A stretch of 64,000 bases of DNA, taken from contig CAWFUP010000002.1 in assembly GCA_963819075.1 (NCBI GenBank), positions 930,001 through 994,000 of the forward strand, written 5' to 3'. The translations under genes were made by a program, and so were the position numbers. Position 1 is the first letter of the stretch, and each line of letters opens with the position of its first letter. The DNA is from CAVQBJ01 sp963819075 (lineage in GTDB: Bacteria; Actinomycetota; Thermoleophilia; Solirubrobacterales; Solirubrobacteraceae). Of the stretch, positions 16,135-24,562 are shown one piece after another. The notes beneath the pieces were generated by a model. The model saw only the letters and a list, made by a program, of their open reading frames with translations, was not told where the DNA came from and made no database searches.

Positions 16135-16539
16135 GTGGACGCGGCGGCCGATCGCCTGCGTGTGGACAAGTGGCTGTGGGTCGCGCGCCTGGCCAGGAGT
16201 CGCACGATCGCGACCGAGGCCGTCCGCGGCGGCCGCGTTCAGGTCAACGGCCAGCGGGTCAAGCCCGGGCGCGAGGTCGGTCGCGGCGATCGGATCGAGA
16301 TCGTGCGGGATGACGTTCGGCGCAGCGTGACGGTGCTCGGCGTCGCGGCCCGGCGCGGACCGGCGAGCGTGGCGGCGCTCCTCCACGAGGAATCCGCCGA
16401 GAGCATCGCCGAGCGCGAGCGTGCCGCCTCCGAGCGGCGCCTGGCCGGGCCCAGCGGGGGTCCCGGTGGGGCCCGTCCGACCAAGCGCGACCGTCGCCGC
16501 CTGGACGCGGCGAACGCCGAACGCCGCGGTCGGAGCTGA
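16135..16539 (+). CDS. S4-domain RNA-binding protein, Hsp15 type
   Basis: This 134-residue protein starts at GTG 16135. Residues 6-60 are an S4 domain (RLRVDKWLWVARLARSRTIA, then GGRVQVNGQRVKPGREVGRGD). The Arg-rich tail (RPTKRDRRRLDAANAERRG) matches the Hsp15/HslR family. Hsp15 binds 50S subunits carrying stalled nascent chains after heat shock and helps recycle them. The family is well known; activity here is inferred. It is divergent from the MarR regulator and converges with the GGDEF-EAL gene, with six bases between stops. Confidence 0.88.
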   Translation: MDAAADRLRVDKWLWVARLARSRTIATEAVRGGRVQVNGQRVKPGREVGRGDRIEIVRDDVRRSVTVLGVAARRGPASVAALLHEESAESIAERERAASERRLAGPSGGPGGARPTKRDRRRLDAANAERRGRS

Positions 16540-16545
16540 TCGGGC

Positions 16546-18831
16546 CTACGCGCTCTGGCGCGTCGGCGCGCCGCACCACGGCTGCGCCGCGCTCAGCAGC
16601 GCCGTGATGTCCGCCGCCGCGACGGGGCGCGCGAACAGGAACCCCTGCGCAAAGGCGCAGCCGAGCCGTTGCAGCTCGCTCAGCTGGCGCTCGGTCTCGA
16701 CTCCCTCGGCGGTGACGTCGATGGACAGCGCCTGGGCCATCCGGACGACCGCCGTGGCGATGGCGGTGTCGTGCTCCTCGCTGCCGAGCCCGTCGACGAA
16801 CGCTCGGTCGAGCTTGAGGCTGTCGAGCGGCAGGCGGGTGAGGTAGCTGAGCGAGGAGTAGCCGGTCCCGAAATCGTCGAGCGCCAGATGCACGCCGAGC
16901 GCCCCGAGTGCGCGCAGCGTCTGCGCCGCGGTGTCGGGCTCCTCGATCAGCACCGACTCGGTGATCTCGAGGCTCAGGCAGCGCGCCTCGATCCCCGTTC
17001 GGCGCAGCGTGCTGGCGACGACGTCCGCGATGTCTCGCCGCACGAGCTGACGCGCCGACAGGTTCACGGCCACCGAGATCGGCCGGGCATCCGGGTGGCT
17101 GGTGTGCCAGCGCACCGCCTGGCGGCAGGCCTCGTCGAGTACCCACGCCCCGATCGGTTCGATCAGGCCGGATTCCTCGGCCAGCGGCACGAATTCGAGC
17201 GGAGGCACGATCCCGCGCGTCGGATGCTCCCAGCGCAGCAGCGCCTCGACGGCGACAACCGAGCCGTCGCGCAGGGACAGCATCGGTTGGTAGGCGAGGC
17301 GCAGCTCTTCGCGCTCCAGCGCACGCCGGAGATCGTTCTCGATCGCGAAGCGCTCGAGCGCGCGGGCGCGCATCGCGGCGTCGAACAGCTCGTAGCGGAA
17401 CCGGCCGCGTTCCTTGGCGCGGTACATGGCCGCGTCGGCATCACGGACCAGGCTCGCGCCCTCGACGTCGGTGCCCCGGCCGAGGGCGATGCCGATGCTC
17501 GCGGTCGCGAAGTGCTCGCTGCCGTCGACGACGAACGGGCGCGTGAAGGCGGCACCGATGCGCGCGGCCACCTCAACCGCGCCGCGTTCGCCGGCGACTT
17601 CCTCGAGCAGGATCCCGAATTCGTCCCCTCCGAAGCGCCCGATCGTGTCGCCGGGTCGCACCGCCTCGCGCAGCCGCGGCGCGACATCGACGAGCAACCC
17701 GTCGCCGGCGGCGTGGCCCTTGCTGTCGTTGACCACCTTGAAGTGGTCGAGATCGAGGAACAGGACGGCGACCGTCGAGCCGCGCCGCGCGAGCGCGTGC
17801 TCGAGCCGGTCGAGGAAGAGGACGCGGTTCGGCAGCCCGGTGAGCGGATCGTGGAGTGCCTGGTGGCGGATGCCGTCCTCGGTCGCCCGTCGCTGTATCG
17901 CGTCGGCCAGGACGTTGGCCAACGCCTGCACGAAGTCGGCGTCGGAGGCGGTGAACGCGTGCCTCTCGACATGCGATTGCGCTCCGAGCGCGCCCCAGGG
18001 TCCGCCGCCGCCGTCGATCGCGACGGTCAACCCGCTGAAGGTGTCCGGCGGGTTGATCAACGGCGAGCGCTCGCAGCGCGTCTCGCTCGACCAGTCGTTG
18101 ACGATCACCGGCCGCCCCTCGGCGAGTGTCAGGCCGACCTGCGTGCGACTCGAGAAGGGCATGTGCAGGTTGTTGACCACCTCCGGCGACATGCCGTACC
18201 CGCCGCGCACCACGAGCGACTCGTGATCGGGGGTGAGCTCGACGACGGCGCCGTAGCGAACCTGCAGGATCGTGGCGGCATACGTCGCGGCCGCCTCCAT
18301 CAGCTCGGCCAGATCGGCGCCGGCGAGGGCCCGCTCCCCGAGCCGAGCGACCGCGGCCTGCTGCGCGGCCCGTCGCTGCAGCTCGGTCTCGGTGCGCTTG
18401 TGCTCGGTGATGTCCGACATGACGCCGTGCCAGCGCTCGCGGCCCTGCGCGTCGGCCATGAGCAGGGCATCGTCGCGTATCCACACCGTGCGGCCCTCGC
18501 GATGACGCAGGCGGTACTCCCACGGTGACGCGTCGCTCTGCCCCGCGAGCGCGTCGGCCTCACGGGCGAACACCGCGTCGCGGTCGTCGGGGTGCAGCAG
18601 GGTGGCCCAGATCTCCGGTTCGGCGAGCCACTCCTGCGGCGTGAAGCCGAGCACGGCATACAGCTGCGGGCTGATGTAGTGCCAACGTCCGCCGATCCCC
18701 GCATCGGCGATGTACGTAACAGCCGGCAGGCGCTCGACGAGCGCGAGGGCATCGAACTCGGACATCGTGTCCGGCACATTGGGGCCCGGCCGCCGGTCGC
18801 CCTCGCGCTGGGGTGAGGAGGGACGTTCCAT
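16546..18831 (-). CDS. PAS-GAF-GGDEF-EAL cyclic-di-GMP protein
   Basis: This is a 761-residue protein. PAS with PAC spans about residues 30-150 (AVTYIADAGIGGRWHYISPQ, WHGVMSDITEHKR) and GAF about 160-315. GGDEF spans about 330-490 (LTGLPNRVLFLDRLEHAL, intact RFGGDEFGIL). EAL spans about 505-750 with VEALLRWEHP, VNLSARQL, DDFGTGYSSLSYL and AEGVET. The metal-binding EAL, N and DDFGTGYSS residues are present, so phosphodiesterase activity is likely, with GGDEF catalytic or regulatory. There are no transmembrane segments. Together with the GGDEF-HD-GYP protein at 12.6 kb and PilZ at 21.4 kb it makes this 10 kb dense in c-di-GMP genes. Confidence 0.93.
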   Translation of the reverse strand: MERPSSPQREGDRRPGPNVPDTMSEFDALALVERLPAVTYIADAGIGGRWHYISPQLYAVLGFTPQEWLAEPEIWATLLHPDDRDAVFAREADALAGQSDASPWEYRLRHREGRTVWIRDDALLMADAQGRERWHGVMSDITEHKRTETELQRRAAQQAAVARLGERALAGADLAELMEAAATYAATILQVRYGAVVELTPDHESLVVRGGYGMSPEVVNNLHMPFSSRTQVGLTLAEGRPVIVNDWSSETRCERSPLINPPDTFSGLTVAIDGGGGPWGALGAQSHVERHAFTASDADFVQALANVLADAIQRRATEDGIRHQALHDPLTGLPNRVLFLDRLEHALARRGSTVAVLFLDLDHFKVVNDSKGHAAGDGLLVDVAPRLREAVRPGDTIGRFGGDEFGILLEEVAGERGAVEVAARIGAAFTRPFVVDGSEHFATASIGIALGRGTDVEGASLVRDADAAMYRAKERGRFRYELFDAAMRARALERFAIENDLRRALEREELRLAYQPMLSLRDGSVVAVEALLRWEHPTRGIVPPLEFVPLAEESGLIEPIGAWVLDEACRQAVRWHTSHPDARPISVAVNLSARQLVRRDIADVVASTLRRTGIEARCLSLEITESVLIEEPDTAAQTLRALGALGVHLALDDFGTGYSSLSYLTRLPLDSLKLDRAFVDGLGSEEHDTAIATAVVRMAQALSIDVTAEGVETERQLSELQRLGCAFAQGFLFARPVAAADITALLSAAQPWCGAPTRQSA

Positions 18832-18910
18832 CGGTCAGACCAGTGTCGGCATCGGCGCGCCGACACCTTAACCGGCGCCCGCGAGTCCCATGCCGCTCGC
18901 GAGGGGGCGT

Positions 18911-18916
18911 TATGCT
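18911..18916 (+). promoter_or_regulatory. -10 box (TATGCT) of the dehydrogenase gene
   Basis: TATGCT lies 27 bases before ATG 18944, with RBS AGGAGG at 18932-18937 between them. This is a leadered promoter, in contrast to the leaderless ones nearby. Confidence 0.5.
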
Positions 18917-18943
18917 CGCAGTTCCCCGCCCAGGAGGCTCACG

Positions 18944-20614
18944 ATGGCCGATTCGCTGCCGCTCACCCCAGAAGCCGACCTCGGCGTCGCGCCGGCCAAC
19001 GGCGCGCCGCAGGCGGCCAAACCCAGTCGCGCCGCGAGGCGTGCCTCCGCCGTGATCCCGTCGCGGCGAATCACCGAGGCCCAGCTCGTCGATCTCGCCT
19101 CGCGTGTCACCACGGCCGGCCCGCCGCGGGAGGACATCGAGATCGAGCAGCCCTTCACCGGGGCGCCGCTCGGGACGGTTCCACGCGGCACCGAGGCCGA
19201 CGTCGAGCTCGCGTTCGAGCGCGCACGCGCCGCGCAGGCGGCTTGGGCGGCCACGAGCTTTACGCAGCGCCGCGCGATCCTGTTGCGCTTCCACGACCTC
19301 GTGCTCGATCGACGCGACGAGATCCTTGACCTCCTCCAGCTCGAGACCGGGAAGGCGCGCCGGCACGCGCTCGAGGAGGTACTCGACGTGGCCACCGTCG
19401 CGCGTTACTACGCGAACACCGCCGAGCGCCATCTGCGTCCGCGCCGGCGCCAGGGCGCGATACCGCTGCTGACCGAAGCCTTCGAGCACCACCACCCGGT
19501 TGGCGTCGTCGGCCTCATCGCTCCGTGGAACTACCCGCTCTCGCTCACGCTCGCCGACGCGCTGCCCGCGCTCGCCGCCGGCAACGCCGTCGTGCTCAAG
19601 CCCGACAGCCAGACCCCGTTCACGGGCCTGTGGGGCGTCGCGCTGCTCGCCGAGGCCGGGCTGCCCGACGGGCTCGTGCAGGTGGTGACCGGCTCGGGCG
19701 CGCAGCTCGGCCCGCGCCTCATCGACTGCGCCGACTACATGATGTTCACCGGCAGCAGCGCGACCGGCCGCGAGGTGGCCCGTCAGGCCGCCGGGCGCCT
19801 GATCGGCTCGTCGATGGAGCTCGGGGGCAAGAACGCGATGATCGTGCTCGCGGACGCCGACCTCGCCCGCGCGGCCGAGGGCGCCGAGCGGGCGCTGTTC
19901 TCGAACAGCGGGCAGCTCTGCATCTCGGTGGAGCGGCTGCTTGTCCACGAGTCGGTGGCCGACGAGTTCACGCGGCGCCTCGTCGAGCGCACCGCCGCGA
20001 TGCGCGTCACAGCCGCGCTCGACTACAGCGCCGACATGGGCTCGCTCATCTCCCAGTCCCAGCTGGACACCGTGCGTGAGCACGTCGAGGACGCGATCGC
20101 CAAGGGCGCGCGCGTGCTCACCGGCGGGCGCCCGCGACCCGACCTCGGCCCTTACTTCTTCGAGCCCACGATCCTCGCCGACGTGCAGGAGAACATGACT
20201 CTGTGCCGCAACGAGACGTTCGGTCCCGTCGTCGCCCTGTCTCGCTTCGCCTCGGTCGACGAGGCGGTCGAGCGCGCGAATGACAGCGAATATGGTCTCA
20301 ACTTCAGCCTCTGGACGCGTGACACCCGAACCGGGCATCGCCTGGCCACGCGCCTACAGGCGGGAACCGTGAACGTCAACGAGGGCTATATCGCGGCCTG
20401 GGGCTCGGTTGACGCCCCGATGGGAGGCATGAAGGCCTCGGGGCTCGGGCGCCGTCACGGAGCCGAGGGCATCCTCAAGTACACCGAGGCCCAGACCGTT
20501 GCGATCCAGCGCCTGATGCCGATCGCGCCCCCGCCCGGCGTGCCGACCGGACTGTGGGCCACGGTCATGACCAACGCGTTGCGCGTGCTGCGCCACACTC
20601 CGGGCATCCGCTAG
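18944..20614 (+). CDS. gabD2: Succinate-semialdehyde dehydrogenase, GabD2-like
   Basis: This 556-residue protein has RBS AGGAGG seven bases before ATG 18944. It is an aldehyde dehydrogenase with the NAD(P) motif GVVGLIAPWNYPLS, GSSATGREV, catalytic Glu292 in MELGGKNAM, catalytic Cys326 in NSGQLCISVERL, and ETFGPVVAL. The C-terminal MGGMKASGLGRRHGAEGILK and the long N-terminal extension resemble actinobacterial GabD2. That enzyme oxidises succinate semialdehyde to succinate with NADP+. Substrate specificity is inferred from family resemblance; other aldehydes are possible. It is a stand-alone gene, with no gabT beside it. Confidence 0.85.
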   Translation: MADSLPLTPEADLGVAPANGAPQAAKPSRAARRASAVIPSRRITEAQLVDLASRVTTAGPPREDIEIEQPFTGAPLGTVPRGTEADVELAFERARAAQAAWAATSFTQRRAILLRFHDLVLDRRDEILDLLQLETGKARRHALEEVLDVATVARYYANTAERHLRPRRRQGAIPLLTEAFEHHHPVGVVGLIAPWNYPLSLTLADALPALAAGNAVVLKPDSQTPFTGLWGVALLAEAGLPDGLVQVVTGSGAQLGPRLIDCADYMMFTGSSATGREVARQAAGRLIGSSMELGGKNAMIVLADADLARAAEGAERALFSNSGQLCISVERLLVHESVADEFTRRLVERTAAMRVTAALDYSADMGSLISQSQLDTVREHVEDAIAKGARVLTGGRPRPDLGPYFFEPTILADVQENMTLCRNETFGPVVALSRFASVDEAVERANDSEYGLNFSLWTRDTRTGHRLATRLQAGTVNVNEGYIAAWGSVDAPMGGMKASGLGRRHGAEGILKYTEAQTVAIQRLMPIAPPPGVPTGLWATVMTNALRVLRHTPGIR

Positions 20615-20704
20615 GCGCCGGATCGCGCATGAACGGCACGAAGGTAGTCGGCTTCGTCGAGACCGTGGCCGGGTAGCGCCCGCCAGGGCCAACCGGGCCC
20701 GGCG

Positions 20705-21328
20705 CTAGCGGTGCTCGGCGGTCGAGTATGCCAGCGCCCCGCCGAAGCCGACCAGCCCGATCCCCGCGAGCGCGTCGATCGCCCGCTCCGCCCGCCATCC
20801 GATGCGCCGTCGCGCGACGGCCATGCCCGAGGCGAGCAGGCTCACCCACGTGAGGCTGCCGAGTCCGACGCCGGCGACGAGCAGCACGGCGCCGGCGCTC
20901 GTGCGGGCCGCCCCGGCCGTGGTCGCCGCCGCGAAGACCGCTGACCACGAGAGGATCGTCGCCGGGTTGGACGCCGTTCCAGCGAGGGCGACTCGAAACG
21001 CTCGGCCAGGCGATGCGACGTCGGCCTCGGTCTCGCCCCCGAGACGAACCCACAGCGCGCTCCAGAGGTTGCGCGCGCCGAGCACGACGAGCAAGATGGC
21101 GCCGCTCAGCCCGAGGGCGATCCGCACCGGTGCGAGTTCGAGTGCGGGTGCGGCGCCGAGCGCCCCGACGGCCGCGTAGAGCCCGTCGATGACCGCGATG
21201 CCGGCCCCGACGGCCAGCCCCGCCGCCCAGCCGGAGCGAAGCGTCGCGCGCATGAGCAGCAGCGACATCGGCCCGAACTGCAGCGCGACGAAGAACCCGA
21301 GGGCGCAGCCGACCGTGAGCGAGCGCAC
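20705..21328 (-). CDS. LysE/RhtB-family amino-acid exporter
   Basis: This 207-residue membrane protein has about six hydrophobic segments. The N-terminal GFFVALQFGPMSLLLMRATL corresponds to the family GPxxL motif, and the middle has TASNPATILSWSAVF. LysE-type proteins export amino acids or small metabolites. The start is GTG 21328, six bases after the -10-like GACACT. It is divergent from the PilZ gene. The substrate cannot be deduced. Confidence 0.85.
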   Translation of the reverse strand: MRSLTVGCALGFFVALQFGPMSLLLMRATLRSGWAAGLAVGAGIAVIDGLYAAVGALGAAPALELAPVRIALGLSGAILLVVLGARNLWSALWVRLGGETEADVASPGRAFRVALAGTASNPATILSWSAVFAAATTAGAARTSAGAVLLVAGVGLGSLTWVSLLASGMAVARRRIGWRAERAIDALAGIGLVGFGGALAYSTAEHR

Positions 21329-21431
21329 GGCCGCAGTGTCGCATGCCGTTCCGGTGGGTGCCAGGTGCGGGGGACCCCAGCGGGCCTCCCGCGTTGCACG
21401 AAGGCCTCGACTGCGCGAGGATCCAGACGGC

Positions 21432-21743
21432 ATGATCGGAAACCGCGAGATCCGTTCCCCGCAGGCCCACGTCACGGTGGACTGCATCCTGCGCCGCGGC
21501 AGCGGCGCACCGATCCCCGTGCAGACGGTCGACGTCGGGCCTCGAGGCATGCGGGTCATCAGCCCCCGGCCGCTGGCGCTCGACGAGACCGTCGGCTTTG
21601 AGCTTCCCAAGCTCGACATGCGCGTGAGCGGCGTGGCGCGTGTGCTCCGCCAGGAGCGCATGAACCGCTATGTCCTGCGCTTCGAACGGCTTCCCGAACC
21701 CATGTCGCGGCGCCTGCATGCGCTCGCGATCACGTCGCGCTGA
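21432..21743 (+). CDS. PilZ-domain protein, degenerate c-di-GMP motif
   Basis: This 103-residue, single-domain protein reads NREIRSPQAHVTVDCILRRG, then VQTVDVGPRGMRVISPRPL, then RVSGVARVLRQERMNRYVLRFERL, matching the PilZ beta-barrel. The canonical RxxxR is reduced to REIR and the D/NxSxxG motif reads DVGPRG, with Gly in place of Ser. Nucleotide binding may be weak or altered. The nearby diguanylate cyclase and phosphodiesterase genes make a c-di-GMP effector role plausible. It is followed by a cation/proton antiporter. Confidence 0.8.
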   Translation: MIGNREIRSPQAHVTVDCILRRGSGAPIPVQTVDVGPRGMRVISPRPLALDETVGFELPKLDMRVSGVARVLRQERMNRYVLRFERLPEPMSRRLHALAITSR

Positions 21744-21776
21744 CCGCTCGGTCGCGCGACGCGTGAGGGCGGGATC

Positions 21777-22979
21777 GTGACGAGTCTCGGACCTCTGGCC
21801 CTCATCCTGGCGTGCGCACTGCTCGGGCCGGTGCTCGCGCTCGCGGGCCGGGGCATGGTTCCCATCGTCGTCGGCGAGCTGTTGGCGGGCATCGTGCTCG
21901 GCCGCAGCGCGCTCGGTGTCATCAACCCCGATGAGGCGAGCCTGCGGCTCATCTACGAGATCGGCTTCGCCACGCTCATGTTCACCGTCGGCATGCATGT
22001 GCCGCTGCGCGACAAGCGGCTGCGCCCTGCTGTCGGGCGGGGGGCAAGGGCCGCGGCGGTGACGGTCCTTCTCGCGGGCGCCGCCGGTGCGGCGGCGCAC
22101 GCGATCGGCTCGGGCCCGTGGCTGGTCTACGCGGTCATCATCGCTTCGAGCTCGGCGGCGATCGCGCTGCCGGTGATCGAAGACCTGCGACTGGAGGGCG
22201 ACGCGGCGCTCACCGCGATGGCATGGATCACGATCGCCGACGTCCTCGCCACCGTCGCGATCCCGTTCGCGCTCGCTCCGAGCGGCGCGGGACATGCCGC
22301 GGTGGGGGCGCTGATCGTGGCCGGGGTCACGCTCGTGCTGCTGTTCGCGGGAGGGGCGCTGCGGCGACGGGCCTGGGCGCAGCGCGTGCGTCACGAGGGC
22401 AAGGAGCGCATGTGGGCGATCGATCTGCGCATCGCCGTCGTGGCCTTCATCGGCCTTGGCTGGCTCGCGCAGCAGGTGGGCGCGAGCCTGCTCGTGGCGG
22501 GCTTCGGGACCGGGCTCGTCGTCGCCGCGCTCGGGGGGCCCAAGCGGCTCACCCGCGAGGTGCTCGGGCTTGGCCAGGGCTTCTTCATCCCCGTGTTCTT
22601 CGTGCTCCTCGGCGCGCAGATCAACCTGCGCGCGCTCGCCGACGACCCGAGCGCCATCTGGCTCGGCGTCGCCCTCTGCGGCCTGACGATCGTCGTTCAC
22701 ATCCTGGCGGCACGGGTCGTTGGCCTGCCGCGCGCGAGCGGCCTGCTCGCCACCGCGCAGATCGGCGTGCCCGCCGCCGTCATCGCGCTCGGGCTCCCGG
22801 CCGGGGCGATCACGCAGGCGCAGGCCGGAGCGATCTTCGCCGCCGCACTCGGCACGATCGGCGCGTGCGCGATCGGCGGGGCACTGCTCGCGCGCAGCGC
22901 CGTGGCGCACTCGCCACCGGACGGGTCCGACGGCGTGGCGGCCGGGCCGGCGCCGGCCCCGGCCGCCACCGCCAACTAG
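21777..22979 (+). CDS. Cation/proton antiporter, CPA2 family
   Basis: This 400-residue integral membrane protein has 11-13 hydrophobic segments. VVGELLAGIVLGRSALGVI and GFATLMFTVGMHVPL are typical of the Na+/H+ exchanger (KefB/NapA-like) N-terminus. AWITIADVLATVAIPFAL fits the ion-binding helix with an acidic residue. GFFIPVFFVLLGAQINLRAL is the conserved later helix. There is no C-terminal TrkA-N domain; the protein ends in an Ala/Pro-rich tail. The start is GTG 21777. It probably exchanges monovalent cations for protons; the specific ion is unknown. Confidence 0.85.
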   Translation: MTSLGPLALILACALLGPVLALAGRGMVPIVVGELLAGIVLGRSALGVINPDEASLRLIYEIGFATLMFTVGMHVPLRDKRLRPAVGRGARAAAVTVLLAGAAGAAAHAIGSGPWLVYAVIIASSSAAIALPVIEDLRLEGDAALTAMAWITIADVLATVAIPFALAPSGAGHAAVGALIVAGVTLVLLFAGGALRRRAWAQRVRHEGKERMWAIDLRIAVVAFIGLGWLAQQVGASLLVAGFGTGLVVAALGGPKRLTREVLGLGQGFFIPVFFVLLGAQINLRALADDPSAIWLGVALCGLTIVVHILAARVVGLPRASGLLATAQIGVPAAVIALGLPAGAITQAQAGAIFAAALGTIGACAIGGALLARSAVAHSPPDGSDGVAAGPAPAPAATAN

Positions 22980-22981
22980 GG

Positions 22982-23287
22982 TCAGCCGTGGCCGACCTTC
23001 GAGCCGCTCGTTGAGACCACGGACCACGCCGCGCCGAACGCCTTCAGGCCCTGGCCCTTGGTCTGTCCGGCCTTCGTGTCCTCCACGAAGTACAGCGGGT
23101 GGCCGTTATAGGTGACCTGCTTGACACCCCCGGCCCTGGTCGTCGTGCCGAGCTTGCTCGCCTTGGCGCTGCCCGCCGCCCGCGGGCTGCCGCTCGTCGT
23201 CAGCGGCGGCCAGCCGCCGGCGCAGGCCCCCGAGCAGTGCGAGGTCGAGCCGTGGTCGCCCTCGAACAGGTAGAGCGTGTGCCCATA
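22982..23287 (-). pseudogene. Decapitated Yx(FWY)xxD repeat lipoprotein (COG4315-like)
   Basis: The reverse strand encodes YGHTLYLFEGDHGSTSHCSG, ACAGGWPPLTTSG, then GVKQVTYNGHPLYFVEDTKA and GQTKGQGLKAFGAAWSVVST, with a stop at 22982-22984. This is the C-terminal two-repeat part of the secreted lipoproteins with Yx(FWY)xxD motifs. The signal peptide, lipobox Cys and first section are absent, and no start codon occurs in frame before the Tyr at 23287. Further upstream lies the stop of the RDD gene. The remnant is therefore 5'-truncated and probably not translated. The second motif appears to be one residue short. Confidence 0.7.
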
Positions 23288-23342
23288 CTGGATGTGCTGA
23301 CTCCGTCGCCCGCGCTCCTTCCGAGCCGGCGGGCCGCGCCGG

Positions 23343-23813
23343 TCAGCCCTTCAAGACCGGATAGGCCGAGATCGGGACGACGACGTCGACGGCGAACTTG
23401 TCGTGCCAGCACTGGCGCTCATTGTCCCACAGCATCCACAGGTAGCCGAGGCCCAACACGATCGCCGACAGGCACTTGCCGAGCGTGCGCACGAGCCCCC
23501 GGCCGTAGCCGATCGGACCGCCGGTCTCGAAGCTCACCACACGGATGCGCAGTGCGCGCATGCCGACGGTCTGACCGCTCGGTGCGCCCTCGAAGTACGT
23601 GTAGTAGGCGATGATCACGACGAGGCCGAGCCAGAACCCCGCGACCCCGAGCGCAGCGGTCAGGAAGATGAACGGGACCACCAGGATGACGTTGTCGAGG
23701 ACGGCGGCCCCCAGGCGCTCCCAGAACCCGGCCCGCGGGCCCGACGGACCGCCGCTGCGCGGGCGCGCGGCCTCCGCCGTCGCGCCTGGCTGATCGAGCG
23801 CGTCCATCGTCAC
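23343..23813 (-). CDS. RDD family membrane protein
   Basis: This 156-residue protein has an Ala/Pro/Gly-rich N-terminus and then an RDD domain. FWERLGAAVLDNVILVVPFI is helix 1 with Arg and Asp, AYYTYFEGAPSGQTVGMRAL follows, and YLWMLWDNERQCWHDKFAVD is the conserved end. There are three hydrophobic segments. The first start is GTG 23813, overlapping the preceding RDD gene's stop by four bases; ATG 23807 is an alternative. RDD proteins are integral membrane proteins of largely unknown function, some linked to ion exchange. It is the second gene of an RDD pair at the edge of the SpoIIM/DUF58/MoxR module. Confidence 0.88.
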   Translation of the reverse strand: MTMDALDQPGATAEAARPRSGGPSGPRAGFWERLGAAVLDNVILVVPFIFLTAALGVAGFWLGLVVIIAYYTYFEGAPSGQTVGMRALRIRVVSFETGGPIGYGRGLVRTLGKCLSAIVLGLGYLWMLWDNERQCWHDKFAVDVVVPISAYPVLKG

Positions 23814-24559
23814 AGCCGCGCCTTCGCCGCCACGAGCGCCTCGAGGAAATGCTCGGGGTTGTGGTGCTCCGGCGCGCCCGAGACCTTGTCCCGCAGGCCC
23901 ACCTCGAGTCGGTAGGCGAGTCGCTGACGCGCCGCGCGATCGAGCTCGTCGCGCCGCGCGAGAAATCGCCGCACGGCCGCGATCTCGGCGTCGCTCACGG
24001 CGCTGACGTCGAGCGGCGCCGCGCTCACCGGGGCCGCCGGCGCGGCCGGGGGAGCGGGCGGGCCGGCGGCGGACGGCGACGTCGAGGGGGACTTCAGCAC
24101 GGCGTCGCGAATGACGAGCGTGCCGCCGGCCAGGTCGCCGGGGCGCTGGTTACGGCGGGTGACAAGGATTCCGAACAGCGTGGGCAGGTAGAGGAACGTG
24201 AGGCCGTCGATGAGGCGCATGAGGTTACGCACGGCGCTCGCCTGCAGATCGACGGGCGCTCCGTTGTCGCGCACGACGCGCAGATGGGTCAGGCGCTTGC
24301 CCGGGGTGCGTCCGCCGGCCCGGACCTCGAACAGCACGTCGTAGAAGAAGATGACCGCGAACACGCTGATGGCGATAACCGCGGCGGCGACCGCTCCGCC
24401 AACGAGACTGCCGATCGCCGCGCTGATGAGCGCGATGATGACGATCTGCAGCGTGAGGTCGAAGCCGCCGGCGATGCAGCGCGAGCCGACGCCGGCCAGC
24501 TGCAGGTGGACGGACAGCCCTTCGGGGGTGGCGATCGTGATGCGATCCTCGAGTTCCAC
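23810..24559 (-). CDS. RDD family membrane protein with C-terminal cytosolic region
   Basis: This 249-residue protein has an RDD domain at about residues 15-150 (SRCIAGGFDLTLQIVIIALI, EVRAGGRTPGKRLTHLRVVR, RRNQRPGDLAGGTLVIRD). A Pro/Ala linker and a charged roughly 80-residue helical tail (AEIAAVRRFLARRDELDRAA) follow. The tail resembles those of actinobacterial RDD proteins coded beside SpoIIM. The start is GTG 24559. The divergent SpoIIM ATG is at 24563, so the two starts are three bases apart and each promoter must overlap the other gene. Confidence 0.88.
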   Translation of the reverse strand: MELEDRITIATPEGLSVHLQLAGVGSRCIAGGFDLTLQIVIIALISAAIGSLVGGAVAAAVIAISVFAVIFFYDVLFEVRAGGRTPGKRLTHLRVVRDNGAPVDLQASAVRNLMRLIDGLTFLYLPTLFGILVTRRNQRPGDLAGGTLVIRDAVLKSPSTSPSAAGPPAPPAAPAAPVSAAPLDVSAVSDAEIAAVRRFLARRDELDRAARQRLAYRLEVGLRDKVSGAPEHHNPEHFLEALVAAKARL

Positions 24560-24562
24560 GAG

